Of a DNA stretch of 48,228 nucleotides, positions 40,459 to 48,228 are shown piece by piece; the first letter of the stretch is position 1, and the number at the start of each line of letters is the position of its first letter. Both the position numbers and the translations under genes were made by a program. The notes under the pieces are model-generated. The model was not told the DNA's origin. It did not search any database and saw nothing but the letters and a program-made list of their open reading frames with translations. Origin of the DNA: an uncultured Verrucomicrobiota bacterium (GTDB lineage Bacteria; Verrucomicrobiota; Verrucomicrobiia; Limisphaerales; UBA9464); the NCBI GenBank assembly GCA_903842505.1, contig CAIMMI010000295.1:1-48228 (forward strand), in the 5' to 3' direction.

Positions 40459-41762
40459 GCAACCGATGGACATTCTGGCTGGCAGCCCTGTGGCTGGGCG
40501 TCATGGCTTCGCCTGGACTTCACGCCCAAAAACTGGTCCGGGGTCCTTACCTCCAACTGCCCACGCAAAACTCGATGGTCGTCCGCTGGCGGACGGACAA
40601 GGAGGCCAAAGGCTACGTCCGCTGGGGACTCTCTCCCGAAAGTGCCACCAACCGCGTCAGCCATTCCGGTAGCCTGACCGAACACGTCGTCCAGATCCGG
40701 GGTCTCCAACCCAACACCCGCTACTATTACGCCGTCGGCACCGAGACCAACCGCTGGATCACCCCGGTGGAGCCAGACTACAGCTTCATCACGCCGCCCA
40801 AACCCGGCACCTCCCAACCCGTCCGCGTCTGGGCCATCGGTGACCCGGGAACGGCGTCCACCAACCAGGCCAACGTCCGCAATACCTTCTACGAACTCCA
40901 CCGCCAGCGCCCCGCCGACCTCTGGCTCATGCTCGGCGACAATGCCTACTCCTCCGGTACCGACGCCCAGTACCAGCGCGCCGTCTTCAGCGTCTACAGT
41001 TCCATCCTCCGCCAATCCCCCGTCTGGCCCACCCTCGGCAACCACGACGCCTACCACGCGGATTCCCCCACCCTTTCCGGTCCCTATTACGACATCTTCA
41101 CCCTGCCCACCCTCGGCCAGTGCGGCGGACTCGCGTCCGGCACCGAGGCCTACTATTCCTTCGACTTCGCCAACATCCACTTTGTCTGCCTCGACTCCGA
41201 GGATACCGAGCGGAATCGCGACGGCGCCATGGCCGCCTGGCTCCGCGCCGACCTGGCTGCCAATACCCGCGACTGGGTCATCGCCTTCTTCCACCACCCG
41301 CCCTACACCAAGGGTTCCCACGACTCCGACAAACTCTCCGACTCCGCTGGCCGCATGGCCGAGATGCGCGAGAACTTCCTGCCGATCCTCGAATCCGGCG
41401 GCGTTGATCTCGTGCTCACCGGCCACTCCCACAGCTACGAACGGTCCTACCTCCTGAATGGCCACTATGGGCTCTCGTCCACGCTGCAGCCTTCCATGAT
41501 CCTCAATGCCGGATCCGGCCGACTCGACCTCGATGGATCGTTCAGGAAGGACGGCGGCAACGCCCCGCACCAAGGCGCCATCTACATCTGTGCCGGTTCC
41601 TCCGGTCAGGCTTCCGGAGGCCGGCTCAACCACCCGGCAAACTGGCTTTCCCTGAACAAGCTCGGCTCCCTCGTCCTCGACATCGACGGTCTCCGCGCTG
41701 ACATCCGGTTCATGGGCGATCACGGCCAACTGCGCGACTACTTCACCATCGAAAAGCGGTGA
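40455..41762 (+). CDS. Secreted purple-acid-phosphatase-like metallophosphoesterase
   Basis: A 435-residue exported enzyme (signal peptide about 1-24, ending GLHAQ). The N-terminal fibronectin-like PAP domain (VRGPYLQLPTQNSMVVRWRT, then VQIRGLQPNTRYYYAV) precedes a calcineurin-like domain with the five metal motifs of the family: IGDPGTA, LMLGDNAYSSG, TLGNHDAYH, AFFHHPPYTKG and TGHSHSYERS. It should hydrolyse phosphate esters in the periplasm, possibly for phosphate supply. No Pho box is recognised. The start is the ATG at 40455 inside the TPR stop codon; an upstream open frame antisense-like to the TPR gene is not real. Confidence 0.92.
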   Translation: MSNRWTFWLAALWLGVMASPGLHAQKLVRGPYLQLPTQNSMVVRWRTDKEAKGYVRWGLSPESATNRVSHSGSLTEHVVQIRGLQPNTRYYYAVGTETNRWITPVEPDYSFITPPKPGTSQPVRVWAIGDPGTASTNQANVRNTFYELHRQRPADLWLMLGDNAYSSGTDAQYQRAVFSVYSSILRQSPVWPTLGNHDAYHADSPTLSGPYYDIFTLPTLGQCGGLASGTEAYYSFDFANIHFVCLDSEDTERNRDGAMAAWLRADLAANTRDWVIAFFHHPPYTKGSHDSDKLSDSAGRMAEMRENFLPILESGGVDLVLTGHSHSYERSYLLNGHYGLSSTLQPSMILNAGSGRLDLDGSFRKDGGNAPHQGAIYICAGSSGQASGGRLNHPANWLSLNKLGSLVLDIDGLRADIRFMGDHGQLRDYFTIEKR

Positions 41763-41784
41763 GGTAGCCGCCTCAAACGGGGGG

Positions 41785-43119
41785 GTGCATCCTGCAGCGG
41801 TGCTTGCCGGCAGCCTTGAAACTTCCGGGGGGCCCCGTGAATCTCGCGGCGTGCTCCCCGCTTCCCAGTCCGCTGCGCGCACCGCGTGGCTCGTTGTCGC
41901 TTTGCTCGCGCCGGTAGCTCTCCTCAACTACCTCGACCGCCAGATGCTGGCCTCCATGAAGTTCTCCGTCATGGCGGATATCCAGGACATCGGATCCGAC
42001 GCCAACTGGGGCCGCATGCTCGGGCAGTTCAAATGGGTCTACGCCTTCCTCAGCCCCCTCGGCGGACTCATCGCCGACCGTTTCAGCCGCCGTTGGACCA
42101 TCTCCGGAAGCCTCTTCGCCTGGTCGATCGTCACCTGGATCACCGGTCATGTGACCACCTATGACGCCCTGCTCTGGACCCGCACCCTCATGGGGATCAG
42201 CGAGGCCTTCTACTTTCCCGCCGCCCTCGCGCTGATCACCGACCACCACTTCGGCCCTACCCGTTCCCGGGCCATCGGCGTCCATCAGATGGCCGTCTAC
42301 TCCGGTGCCATCCTGGGCGGATTCAGCGGTTACATCGCCGACTCCCCGAACCTCGGTTGGCGCACCGCGTTTACCTTCTGCGGTGTCGCCGGCGCCCTTT
42401 ACTCGATTCCCCTCCTCGCCATCCTCCGCGATCCCGTCCGCCCCGCCACCCCCACCCAGACGGGCAAGGAATCCTTCTTCGCCTCCCTGCCGCCCCTCCT
42501 GGCCAACCCCTCGTTCCTCCTGCTCGTCCTCTACTTCACCCTTCCCGCGCTGGCTGCCTGGATCGTTCGCGACTGGATGCCCGCCATCCTCAAGCAACAA
42601 TTCAACATCCAGCAGGGTCCCGCGGGCGTCGCCGCAACCAGTGCCCCGCAGATCGCCGCCATCCTGGGTGCCGTACTCGGCGGCTTCCTCGCCGACCGAT
42701 GGATGCTCCGGTCGACCCGCGGCCGCATCTACGCCAGCGCCATCGGCGTCGCTTTCATCGTCCCCGCCATCTTCGGCGTCGGCAACGCCTCCAGCCTCAC
42801 CATCGCCATGGCCTTCCTGGCACTCTTTGGCCTCGGCTGGGGTTTCTTCGACTGCAACAACATGCCGATCCTCTGCCAGATCGTGCGCCCCGAACTCCGC
42901 GCCACCGGATACGGCCTCATGAACCTCGTCTCCATCAGCTGCGGCGGCCTCGCCGACTGGGGATTCGGGAAACTCCGCGACGCCAAGGTTCCCCTCAACG
43001 TCAGCTTCACCTTCTTCGCCGGCGCCGCCGTCCTCGCCATCCTCACCGTCCTCCTCATCCGCCCCCGCCCCGAGGCTACCCAAACCACCTCCCAAACGAC
43101 CTCCCAACCCAACGCCTGA
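41785..43119 (+). CDS. MFS transporter (anion:cation symporter-like)
   Basis: A 444-residue membrane protein with 12 predicted helices. LLNYLDRQMLASMKFSVMAD in helix 1 and GLIADRFSRRWTI in the loop 2-3 are typical MFS landmarks; WTRTLMGISEAFYFPAALAL resembles the hexuronate/organic acid (ACS) branch. The second half shows GGFLADRWMLRSTRGRIYA. The substrate is unknown. The start is uncertain: GTG at 41785 follows a G-rich stretch that could serve as ribosome site, while in-frame GTGs lie 5 and about 21 codons later. It begins 22 nt after the phosphatase gene and may be read with it. The C-terminal tail is Thr/Gln/Ser-rich (TQTTSQTTSQPNA). Confidence 0.88.
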   Translation: MHPAAVLAGSLETSGGPRESRGVLPASQSAARTAWLVVALLAPVALLNYLDRQMLASMKFSVMADIQDIGSDANWGRMLGQFKWVYAFLSPLGGLIADRFSRRWTISGSLFAWSIVTWITGHVTTYDALLWTRTLMGISEAFYFPAALALITDHHFGPTRSRAIGVHQMAVYSGAILGGFSGYIADSPNLGWRTAFTFCGVAGALYSIPLLAILRDPVRPATPTQTGKESFFASLPPLLANPSFLLLVLYFTLPALAAWIVRDWMPAILKQQFNIQQGPAGVAATSAPQIAAILGAVLGGFLADRWMLRSTRGRIYASAIGVAFIVPAIFGVGNASSLTIAMAFLALFGLGWGFFDCNNMPILCQIVRPELRATGYGLMNLVSISCGGLADWGFGKLRDAKVPLNVSFTFFAGAAVLAILTVLLIRPRPEATQTTSQTTSQPNA

Positions 43120-43130
43120 CCCAGGCTCCA

Positions 43131-43329
43131 TTTACAATCCGATGTCGCAGGTGCGACATGGGATTGTAAATCCGAACCCCGGACAGCACCCATCCGTCGC
43201 AACCTCACGGTTTGCATCCGGATGTCGCAGGTGCGACATGGGATTGTAAATCCGACCCCGGACAGCGCCCATCCATCGCAACCTCACGGTTTACATCCGG
43301 ATGTCGCAGGTGCGACATGGCATTGTAAA
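43131..43329 (+). repeat. Tandem 80-bp repeat with 40-nt hairpins (2.5 copies)
   Basis: Units begin at 43131, 43211 and 43290 (spacing 80 and 79). Each opens with a 40-nt near-perfect inverted repeat: tttacaatcc, then tgtcgca-gg-tgcgaca, then ggattgtaaa; copy 1 is perfect except for a 2-nt internal bulge, copies 2 and 3 have a few changes in the outer arms. Between hairpins runs a conserved spacer with cggacag and gcaacctcacggtt. The third copy decays after its hairpin. It occupies the left half of the 364-nt gap (43120-43483) between the MFS and haem-protein genes; the right half holds no gene or repeat. Confidence 0.92.
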
Positions 43330-43483
43330 TTCGAACCCGGCAGGCCCGGCGAGCGCGGTCCGTCGACGGGAGCCCAAAGGCGATCAAGAAGCTCTGGACT
43401 TCGAACGGTCACTGCCGTCTGGAAACTGGCAACTCGCCCGCCCCGCCCTTGAAACGCCCCCCCGGAACACGTCATCCTTCCGC

Positions 43484-46400
43484 GTGCTTCACCTCCGCAA
43501 CTTCGCGAGCCTCGCGATCCCGTGCGTCGCAGCCGTGGCTGTCGCCGCGCCTTTCACCGCCAAGGATCGCCAACCCACGCCCGAGGAACTCATCAGCATG
43601 CCGGCCGTCGCCTCCGTCGAGAAGGCCGCCGCCCTCCTGAAGGACGTCAAGGTACCCGACGGCTTCGAGGCTTCCATCTTCGCCACGCCGCCCGCTGTCA
43701 ATTACCCGGTCTTCGTCGCCGCCGCGCCGGATGGCACCGTTTACGTCTCATCCGACGGCAACGGTTCCCTGGACCGCAAGCCTCACCTCGGTCGCGTCCT
43801 CCGCGTGCGGGACACCAACGGCGACGGGCAGGCCGACGAAGTTCGAGCCCTCGTCCCCGATATCGATTCTCCCCGGGGTCTGGTCTGGGACCACGACCGC
43901 CTCTACGTGCTGCACCCGCCCGACATCAGTGTCTTCATCGACCGCGACGGCGACGGCGTTGCCGAGGAACGCAAGACCCTCGTGAAGGGCATCGCCTTCA
44001 CCTTCAAGGACCGGCCGGCCGACCATTCTTCGAACGGACTCGAACTCGGCGTCGATGGGTGGCTTTACGCGGCCATCGGTGACTTCGGCTTCATGGAAGC
44101 CGAAGGGACCGACGGCCGGAAACTTCAACTCCGCGGCGGCGGTGTCGTCCGCGTGCGCCCCGATGGTTCCGGACTCGAAGTCTGGGCCGATGGCACCCGT
44201 AACATCCTGGAAGTCGCGGTCAGCCCGCTCCTCGATGGATTCGCCCGGGACAACACCAACGACGGCGGCGGATGGGATATCCGGCTCCACCATTTCAGCG
44301 GGATGACCCAGCACGGGTATCCCCGGCTCTTCAAGAATTTCGGCGACGAGATCATCCAACCCTTGGCCGACTACGGTGGGGGTTCCGGCTGCGGCGGGGC
44401 GTGGATCGATGAACCCGGGATCCCGGCCTCCTTCAACAACGCGCCCTTTACCGCGGACTGGGGACGCGACTGGATCTACCAGCACGCCCTCACTCCCCGC
44501 GGCGCCACCTTCGCCGCCGGTCAGCAGGAGTTCCTCCGACTGCCCCGCGTGACCGACCTCGATGTCGACGCCCACTCGGCCATTTACGCCGCCAGTTGGA
44601 AGGGTGCCTCATTCACCTGGGTCGGGCCCGAGGTCGGGTTCCTCGTCCGGGTAACGCCCAAGGGCTACAAGTCCGATCCCCTCCCCAACTACACCCAACT
44701 CACCGACGACGCGCTCGTCTCGGAGTTCTCCTCCCGCTCGCATCGCCGCCGACTCGAAGCCCAGCGGACGCTGGTCCGTCGCGGCCTCAAGAACGAGACA
44801 GCCACCCGGATCGCCCGGTTTGCAGCCGATTCCGCGCAACCTCTGGCCTCGCGAATCGCAGCGGTCTTCGCCCTCAAGCAGGCCCGGGGCACCGCGAGCC
44901 ACGAAGCCCTCCTCGCCCTCCTCTCCGACGCGACGATCGCCCCCTGGGCCCTGCGCGCGCTCGGCGACCGGCCCGAGGAAGGCTCCCAGATTCCCGCCGA
45001 ACCGATCGCCGCCGCGTTCAAGTCCTCCGATCCGCGCACCCGCAAGGAGGCCCTGATCACGACGGCGCGCCTGCGCCAGATCCGTTCCGCTGCCGCCCTC
45101 GCTCCGCTGCTGGGGGATGCCGACCCCATCGTTGCCCAAACCGCCGTCCAGGCACTGGCCGCACTCAAGGCCATCCCCGCCACCTTCCACGCCCTCGACC
45201 AGGCTGACACGTCTCCCACCGTCCGACGCGGCCTGCTCCGCGCACTGCAGTCCTGGCATGAGGACGAAGTCGTCGACGGCCTCGTCCGACGCCTCGAACG
45301 CGAGCAGGACGCCGTCCGTCGCCAGGGAATCCTGACCACGCTCTGCCGACTCTACTACGTCGACGGTCCGTGGAAGGGCGACTCCTGGGGCACGCGCCCG
45401 GACACCCGTGGGCCTTACTACCAACCCGAAGAATGGTCCGCGTCCCCCCGCGTCCTCGCCGCCCTTCAGGCCGCCGTTGAAGGCGCCGGCGCTGACGAAG
45501 CCGCCTACCTCGGACGCGAGCTTTCCAGGCATCGCATCCAGGCCGGCGCCGCTCTCCGCAAGTTGGTGCGCCTCGCCGACAAGGATCCCGCCCTGCTGCC
45601 CGCCGTTGCCGCACAGTTGGCTTCCGCCGAGTTCATCCCCGCCGACGCCATCCCGGCGCTCGGCCGCGCCGCCACCGAGAAATCGATTCCCGACTCCGCC
45701 CGCGCCCAGGCCATCCAGGCCCTCGCGAAGTCGGACTCCGCCGACGGTTGGCGCTCCCTGTTGGCCGGACTTCCCGCGGCCCTTGCGACGAAGACCGAGA
45801 ACCATCAGGCCGAGAAGGCGCGCTCCGCGTTCCTCAATTCCCCCCACCTTGAAACGCGCCACGACGTGCTCGCGTCCGAGGCCGCCCGCCTGAACGGCGA
45901 AAGTTCGCTGTGGGCTGACGTCGGCCTGCTCAAGGTCGCCGGACGCAAGACCGCCTCGGTCGAACCCAAGGCCGCCGCCAACAAGGCCCTCGACGACGGT
46001 TGGGCCATCGCTGGCCGACGCGTCCAGATCCTCAAGGCGGCCGCCATCGCGGGGGATACCTCCCGCGCCGCGCAATACGTCGCCGCCCTCACCGACACCA
46101 ACGCAGACGTCGCCGACGCCGCCCAGAAGGCCGTCCAGAAGCTCAAGATCGACCCGGCGAAATTCGCCAACGACGCCAAGCAAACCAAGGTCGGCGAACT
46201 CACCGTCGACGCCGCCCTCCTGGCCGCCTTCGAGGCCCGCGGTGAAGTCGCCCGCGGCGAACAACTCTTCGCCCAGGTCGGATGCAACGGTTGTCACACC
46301 GTCCGCACCGATGAACCCCTCAAGGGTCCATTCCTCGGCCACATCGCCAAGACCTACCGCCGCCGCGAACTTGCCGAGGCGATCCTCGTTCCCGGCAAGA

Positions 46401-46663
46401 CGCTCGCCCAGGGCTTCGTCACCCATCACTTCGAACTCAAGGACGGTTCCGAAGTCGACGGCTTCGTCGTCCAGGAGGCGGCCGACGCCGTCACCATCCG
46501 GACGGTCGCCGCCCAGGAGCAGAAGATCGCGGTCAAGGACATCGCCAAGCGCGAGAAGCTCGAACGTTCCCTGATGCCCGAGGGCCTCGTCGCCGGCCTC
46601 ACGGTGAAGGAATTCGCGTCGATCCTCGATTACCTCGAGGCCCTCGCGAAGAACGCGCCATGA
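43484..46663 (+). CDS. PVC-type haem-binding protein: beta-propeller, HEAT repeats, CxxCH domain
   Basis: A 1059-residue exported protein. I start it at the GTG at 43484, which begins a signal peptide (FASLAIPCVAAVAVAAPFTA); the frame runs back into the hairpin repeat but that part is not credible. Residues about 45-420 form a glucose-dehydrogenase-like beta-propeller with DTNGDGQADEV and DRDGDGVAEE calcium-type motifs and HSSNGLELGVDGWLYAAIGD. Residues about 430-890 are HEAT-like helical repeats. The C-terminus is a cytochrome c module with C934-C937-H938 (VGCNGCHTV) and GPFLGHIAKTYRRRELAEAI, plus LIVPGKT-like ILVPGKTLAQGF. These proteins are abundant in Planctomycetes and Verrucomicrobia and probably oxidise sugars in the periplasm; electron partner unknown. 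The FGE gene starts inside its stop codon. Confidence 0.9.
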   Translation: MLHLRNFASLAIPCVAAVAVAAPFTAKDRQPTPEELISMPAVASVEKAAALLKDVKVPDGFEASIFATPPAVNYPVFVAAAPDGTVYVSSDGNGSLDRKPHLGRVLRVRDTNGDGQADEVRALVPDIDSPRGLVWDHDRLYVLHPPDISVFIDRDGDGVAEERKTLVKGIAFTFKDRPADHSSNGLELGVDGWLYAAIGDFGFMEAEGTDGRKLQLRGGGVVRVRPDGSGLEVWADGTRNILEVAVSPLLDGFARDNTNDGGGWDIRLHHFSGMTQHGYPRLFKNFGDEIIQPLADYGGGSGCGGAWIDEPGIPASFNNAPFTADWGRDWIYQHALTPRGATFAAGQQEFLRLPRVTDLDVDAHSAIYAASWKGASFTWVGPEVGFLVRVTPKGYKSDPLPNYTQLTDDALVSEFSSRSHRRRLEAQRTLVRRGLKNETATRIARFAADSAQPLASRIAAVFALKQARGTASHEALLALLSDATIAPWALRALGDRPEEGSQIPAEPIAAAFKSSDPRTRKEALITTARLRQIRSAAALAPLLGDADPIVAQTAVQALAALKAIPATFHALDQADTSPTVRRGLLRALQSWHEDEVVDGLVRRLEREQDAVRRQGILTTLCRLYYVDGPWKGDSWGTRPDTRGPYYQPEEWSASPRVLAALQAAVEGAGADEAAYLGRELSRHRIQAGAALRKLVRLADKDPALLPAVAAQLASAEFIPADAIPALGRAATEKSIPDSARAQAIQALAKSDSADGWRSLLAGLPAALATKTENHQAEKARSAFLNSPHLETRHDVLASEAARLNGESSLWADVGLLKVAGRKTASVEPKAAANKALDDGWAIAGRRVQILKAAAIAGDTSRAAQYVAALTDTNADVADAAQKAVQKLKIDPAKFANDAKQTKVGELTVDAALLAAFEARGEVARGEQLFAQVGCNGCHTVRTDEPLKGPFLGHIAKTYRRRELAEAILVPGKTLAQGFVTHHFELKDGSEVDGFVVQEAADAVTIRTVAAQEQKIAVKDIAKREKLERSLMPEGLVAGLTVKEFASILDYLEALAKNAP

Positions 46664-47937
46664 GCCGTCCGCCCCTTCCACCAAGGTGGGGCGAGTGTCC
46701 CCACGAGCCGTGCGCCTCACAGCTCCGCGGGTGGGGCGAGTGTCCCCACGAGCCGCCCAACGCTCCGCAGTTCGACCGAGTCTCGCCCCACCGGATCTCG
46801 CTGGCCCCTCTCCTCGGCACTGCCTTGGCGGTCATCCTCGCCGGATGCGACAAGCCGGCTTCTTACCGGATATCCAGCCCCAGCGACGCCGCCCTGCCCG
46901 GAACACCAACCCCGGCCCCAGCGCCTTCGTTCGCCACGAACCCACCTGCCATCCCCTCCCCCGCGGGCATGGTCTGGATACCCGGCGGCGAGTTCCTGAT
47001 GGGCGGTCCGTCCGCCGATTCCTCCATCCAGCAACACGCCGCCACGCACCCCGGCGACCCGGTCTGTTCCGGACTGCTCGCCGGGTTCCCGGACGCCCAA
47101 CCCGCCCACCGCGTCCGCGTCTCCGGCTTCTGGATGGACCTGACCGAGGTCACCAACGCCGAGTTCGAGCAGTTCATCCGGGCCACCGGCTACATCACCG
47201 TCGCCGAACGCAAGCCCACCGCCGAACAGTACCCCGGCGCCGACCCGGAGATGCTCGTCCCGGGTTCCGTCGTGTTTACCCCGCCCGAGTCGCCGATCTC
47301 CCTCGAGAATCCGCTCGAGTGGTGGAGTTACACCCCCGGTGCCAACTGGCGTCATCCTTTCGGCCCCCAATCCGACCTCACCGGCAAGGAGAGTCATCCC
47401 GTCGTCCACGTCTGCTTCGATGACGCCGTGGCCTACTGCAAGTGGGCGGGGAAGCGGTTGCCGACCGAGGCCGAATGGGAGTTCGCCGCACGCGGTGGCC
47501 TCGATCATCAGGAGTTCGCCTGGGGCTCCGAAGCCAATCCCGGCGGCAAGTGGATGGCCAATTCGTTCCAGGGCTCCTTCCCCGTGCGCGACACCGGCAG
47601 CGACGGATTCCGCGGTCTCGCCCCCATCCGTTCCTTCCCCCCGAACGGCTACGGCCTCTTTGAAATGGCAGGCAACGCCTGGGAATGGTGCGCCGACTGG
47701 TACCGTCCCGACACCTACGCCCAACGCCCCGCCGCTGGCCTCACCATCAATCCAAGCGGTCCCTCCGATAGCCTGGACCCGGACGAACCCGGCATCCCCA
47801 AGCGCGTCCAACGCGGCGGATCCTACCTCTGCTCCGATCAATACTGCGCCCGATTCCGCATCGGCACGCGCGGCAAGGGCGCCGCCGACACCGGTTCGAC
47901 CCACGTCAGCTTCCGCTGCGTGAAATCTCCCCAGTAG
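46660..47937 (+). CDS. Formylglycine-generating enzyme (SUMF1/FGE), exported lipoprotein
   Basis: A 425-residue protein. The FGE domain starts at MVWIPGGEFLMGG (about 104) and contains VTNAEFEQFIRATGY, HPVVHVCFDDAVAYCKWAGK, LPTEAEWEFAARGG, GLFEMAGNAWEWCADW, and GGSYLCSDQYCARFR with C391 and C396, the two copper/active-site cysteines of true FGEs; many relatives lack them. It should oxidise the cysteine of sulfatases such as the one at 14458 to formylglycine. A lipobox (AVILAGCDK) at about residues 62-70 says it is anchored after export. Oddly, the lipoprotein signal is preceded by about 45 residues made of translated family A repeats (WGECPHEP twice). The only good start is the ATG at 46660, 4 nt inside the haem-protein stop. 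Confidence 0.92.
   Translation: MSRPPLPPRWGECPHEPCASQLRGWGECPHEPPNAPQFDRVSPHRISLAPLLGTALAVILAGCDKPASYRISSPSDAALPGTPTPAPAPSFATNPPAIPSPAGMVWIPGGEFLMGGPSADSSIQQHAATHPGDPVCSGLLAGFPDAQPAHRVRVSGFWMDLTEVTNAEFEQFIRATGYITVAERKPTAEQYPGADPEMLVPGSVVFTPPESPISLENPLEWWSYTPGANWRHPFGPQSDLTGKESHPVVHVCFDDAVAYCKWAGKRLPTEAEWEFAARGGLDHQEFAWGSEANPGGKWMANSFQGSFPVRDTGSDGFRGLAPIRSFPPNGYGLFEMAGNAWEWCADWYRPDTYAQRPAAGLTINPSGPSDSLDPDEPGIPKRVQRGGSYLCSDQYCARFRIGTRGKGAADTGSTHVSFRCVKSPQ
46686..46755 (+). repeat. Two family A dispersed repeats in direct orientation, within coding sequence
   Basis: The 25-nt element (gtggggcgagtgtccccacg followed by agccg) occurs perfectly at 46686-46710 and 46731-46755, period 45. Both lie in frame in the first 33 codons of the FGE gene and are translated as WGECPHEP. 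Confidence 0.9.
46771..46791 (-). repeat. Family A repeat, inverted variant
   Basis: ttcgaccgagtctcgcccca followed by c is, on the minus strand, gtggggcgagactcggtcga plus a: the variant seen at 17624 and 17701 with one change. It follows the two direct copies and is likewise inside the FGE reading frame. Confidence 0.7.
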
Positions 47938-47957
47938 CCGTAACCGACGTAGCCGCC

Positions 47958-48228
47958 GTAGCCGACGAGGTGACGAGGCGGAGTCAAAGGGAGTTCCCAA
48001 TCCCCAGAGCCTCCTCACGTCGTCTCCTACCCGTCCGTAGCCGACGAGGTCACGAGGCGGAGTCAAAGGGAGTTCCCAATCCCCAGAGCCTCCTCACGTC
48101 GTCTCCTACCCGTCCGTAGCCGACGAGGTGACGAGGCGGAGTCAAAGGGAGCTCCCAATCCCCAGAGCCTCCTCACGTCGTCTCCTACCCGTCCGTAGCC
48201 GACGAGGTCACGAGGCGGAGTCAAAGGG
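47958..48228 (+). repeat. 79-bp tandem repeat running off the window edge
   Basis: Units start at 47958, 48037, 48116 and 48195 (exact period 79); the fourth is cut by the window end. Each reads gtagccgacgaggtgacg, aggcggagtcaaagggag, ttcccaatccccagagcc, tcctcacgtcgtctccta and a short cccgtcc end. The arms gacgaggtgacgagg and cctcctcacgtcgtc pair at 13 of 15 positions with a 31-nt loop, so each unit can fold. One base alternates strictly g, c, g, c from unit to unit. The region begins 20 nt after the FGE stop and holds no gene. Confidence 0.95.

Noticed and set aside
41750-41785. A terminator after the phosphatase gene (tgagg ... cctca)
   Set aside because: The stem is only five base pairs and no U-run follows.
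43131-43329. CRISPR array
   Set aside because: Spacers between the hairpins are near-identical rather than unique, units are 80 nt, and no cas gene is present. The same holds for the 79-bp array at 47958.
43301-43483. An extended N-terminus for the haem protein starting inside the third hairpin
   Set aside because: It would place 61 repeat-derived residues before a clean signal peptide that begins at the GTG at 43484.

Overview
The window is GC-rich bacterial chromosome with densely packed genes. The gene content points to the PVC superphylum, most likely Verrucomicrobiota (a Limisphaerales/Pedosphaera-like lineage; this placement is inferred). The markers are a Tat-exported DUF1501 protein, a beta-propeller/HEAT/CxxCH haem protein of the PVC type, a secreted Cys-type sulfatase with a lipoprotein formylglycine-generating enzyme, a CotH/lamin-tail surface protein, FG-GAP repeats, several sigma-54 regulators, and many short intergenic repeat elements. 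I see no rRNA, tRNA, CRISPR array, prophage or intact insertion sequence.

Layout. 1-186 is the 3' end of an FG-GAP protein. 201-3869 (-) is a multi-PAS hybrid kinase. 4046-4714 (+) is an orphan pRiA4b ORF-3-like protein, followed by about 640 nt of repeat-bearing intergenic DNA. 5354-6763 (+) is a DUF1501 protein. 6807-14352 (-) is one long leftward block: yicC, gmk and coaC, then histidine kinase, sigma-54 response regulator, small membrane protein, hpnD-like synthase, hpnK-like deacetylase and a small DMT-type transporter. The last six of these genes all overlap by 4-11 nt. 14458-16047 (-) is a sulfatase, divergent from a second sigma-54 regulator at 16131-17615 (+). That regulator is followed by a well-matched -24/-12 promoter, a secreted coiled-coil protein, an outer-membrane barrel protein and a histidine kinase (to 21135).

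21215-22860 (+) is a tight N-degron operon: clpS, an unannotated 49-codon ORF, a DUF2017-like gene and aat. Next come carA, an FHA membrane protein and a 1445-residue fused GH13+GH133 glycogen debranching enzyme (25189-29526). SppA (-), an HTTM/vitamin-K carboxylase-like membrane protein (+), an RNase D-like exonuclease (-) and a CotH/LTD giant protein (-) follow. The right end carries dapF, a TPR protein, a purple-acid-phosphatase-like enzyme, an MFS transporter, an 80-bp tandem hairpin repeat, the PVC haem protein overlapping the FGE gene, and a 79-bp tandem repeat running off the window edge.

Most interesting: (i) the overlapping two-component/small membrane protein/terpenoid synthase/deacetylase/transporter operon; (ii) a second two-component circuit whose kinase, sigma-54 activator (GAFTDA variant), dyad sites and sigma-54 promoter all lie within 5 kb; (iii) the clpS-microORF-DUF2017-aat operon; (iv) a dispersed repeat family, two copies of which are translated into the N-terminus of the FGE lipoprotein.
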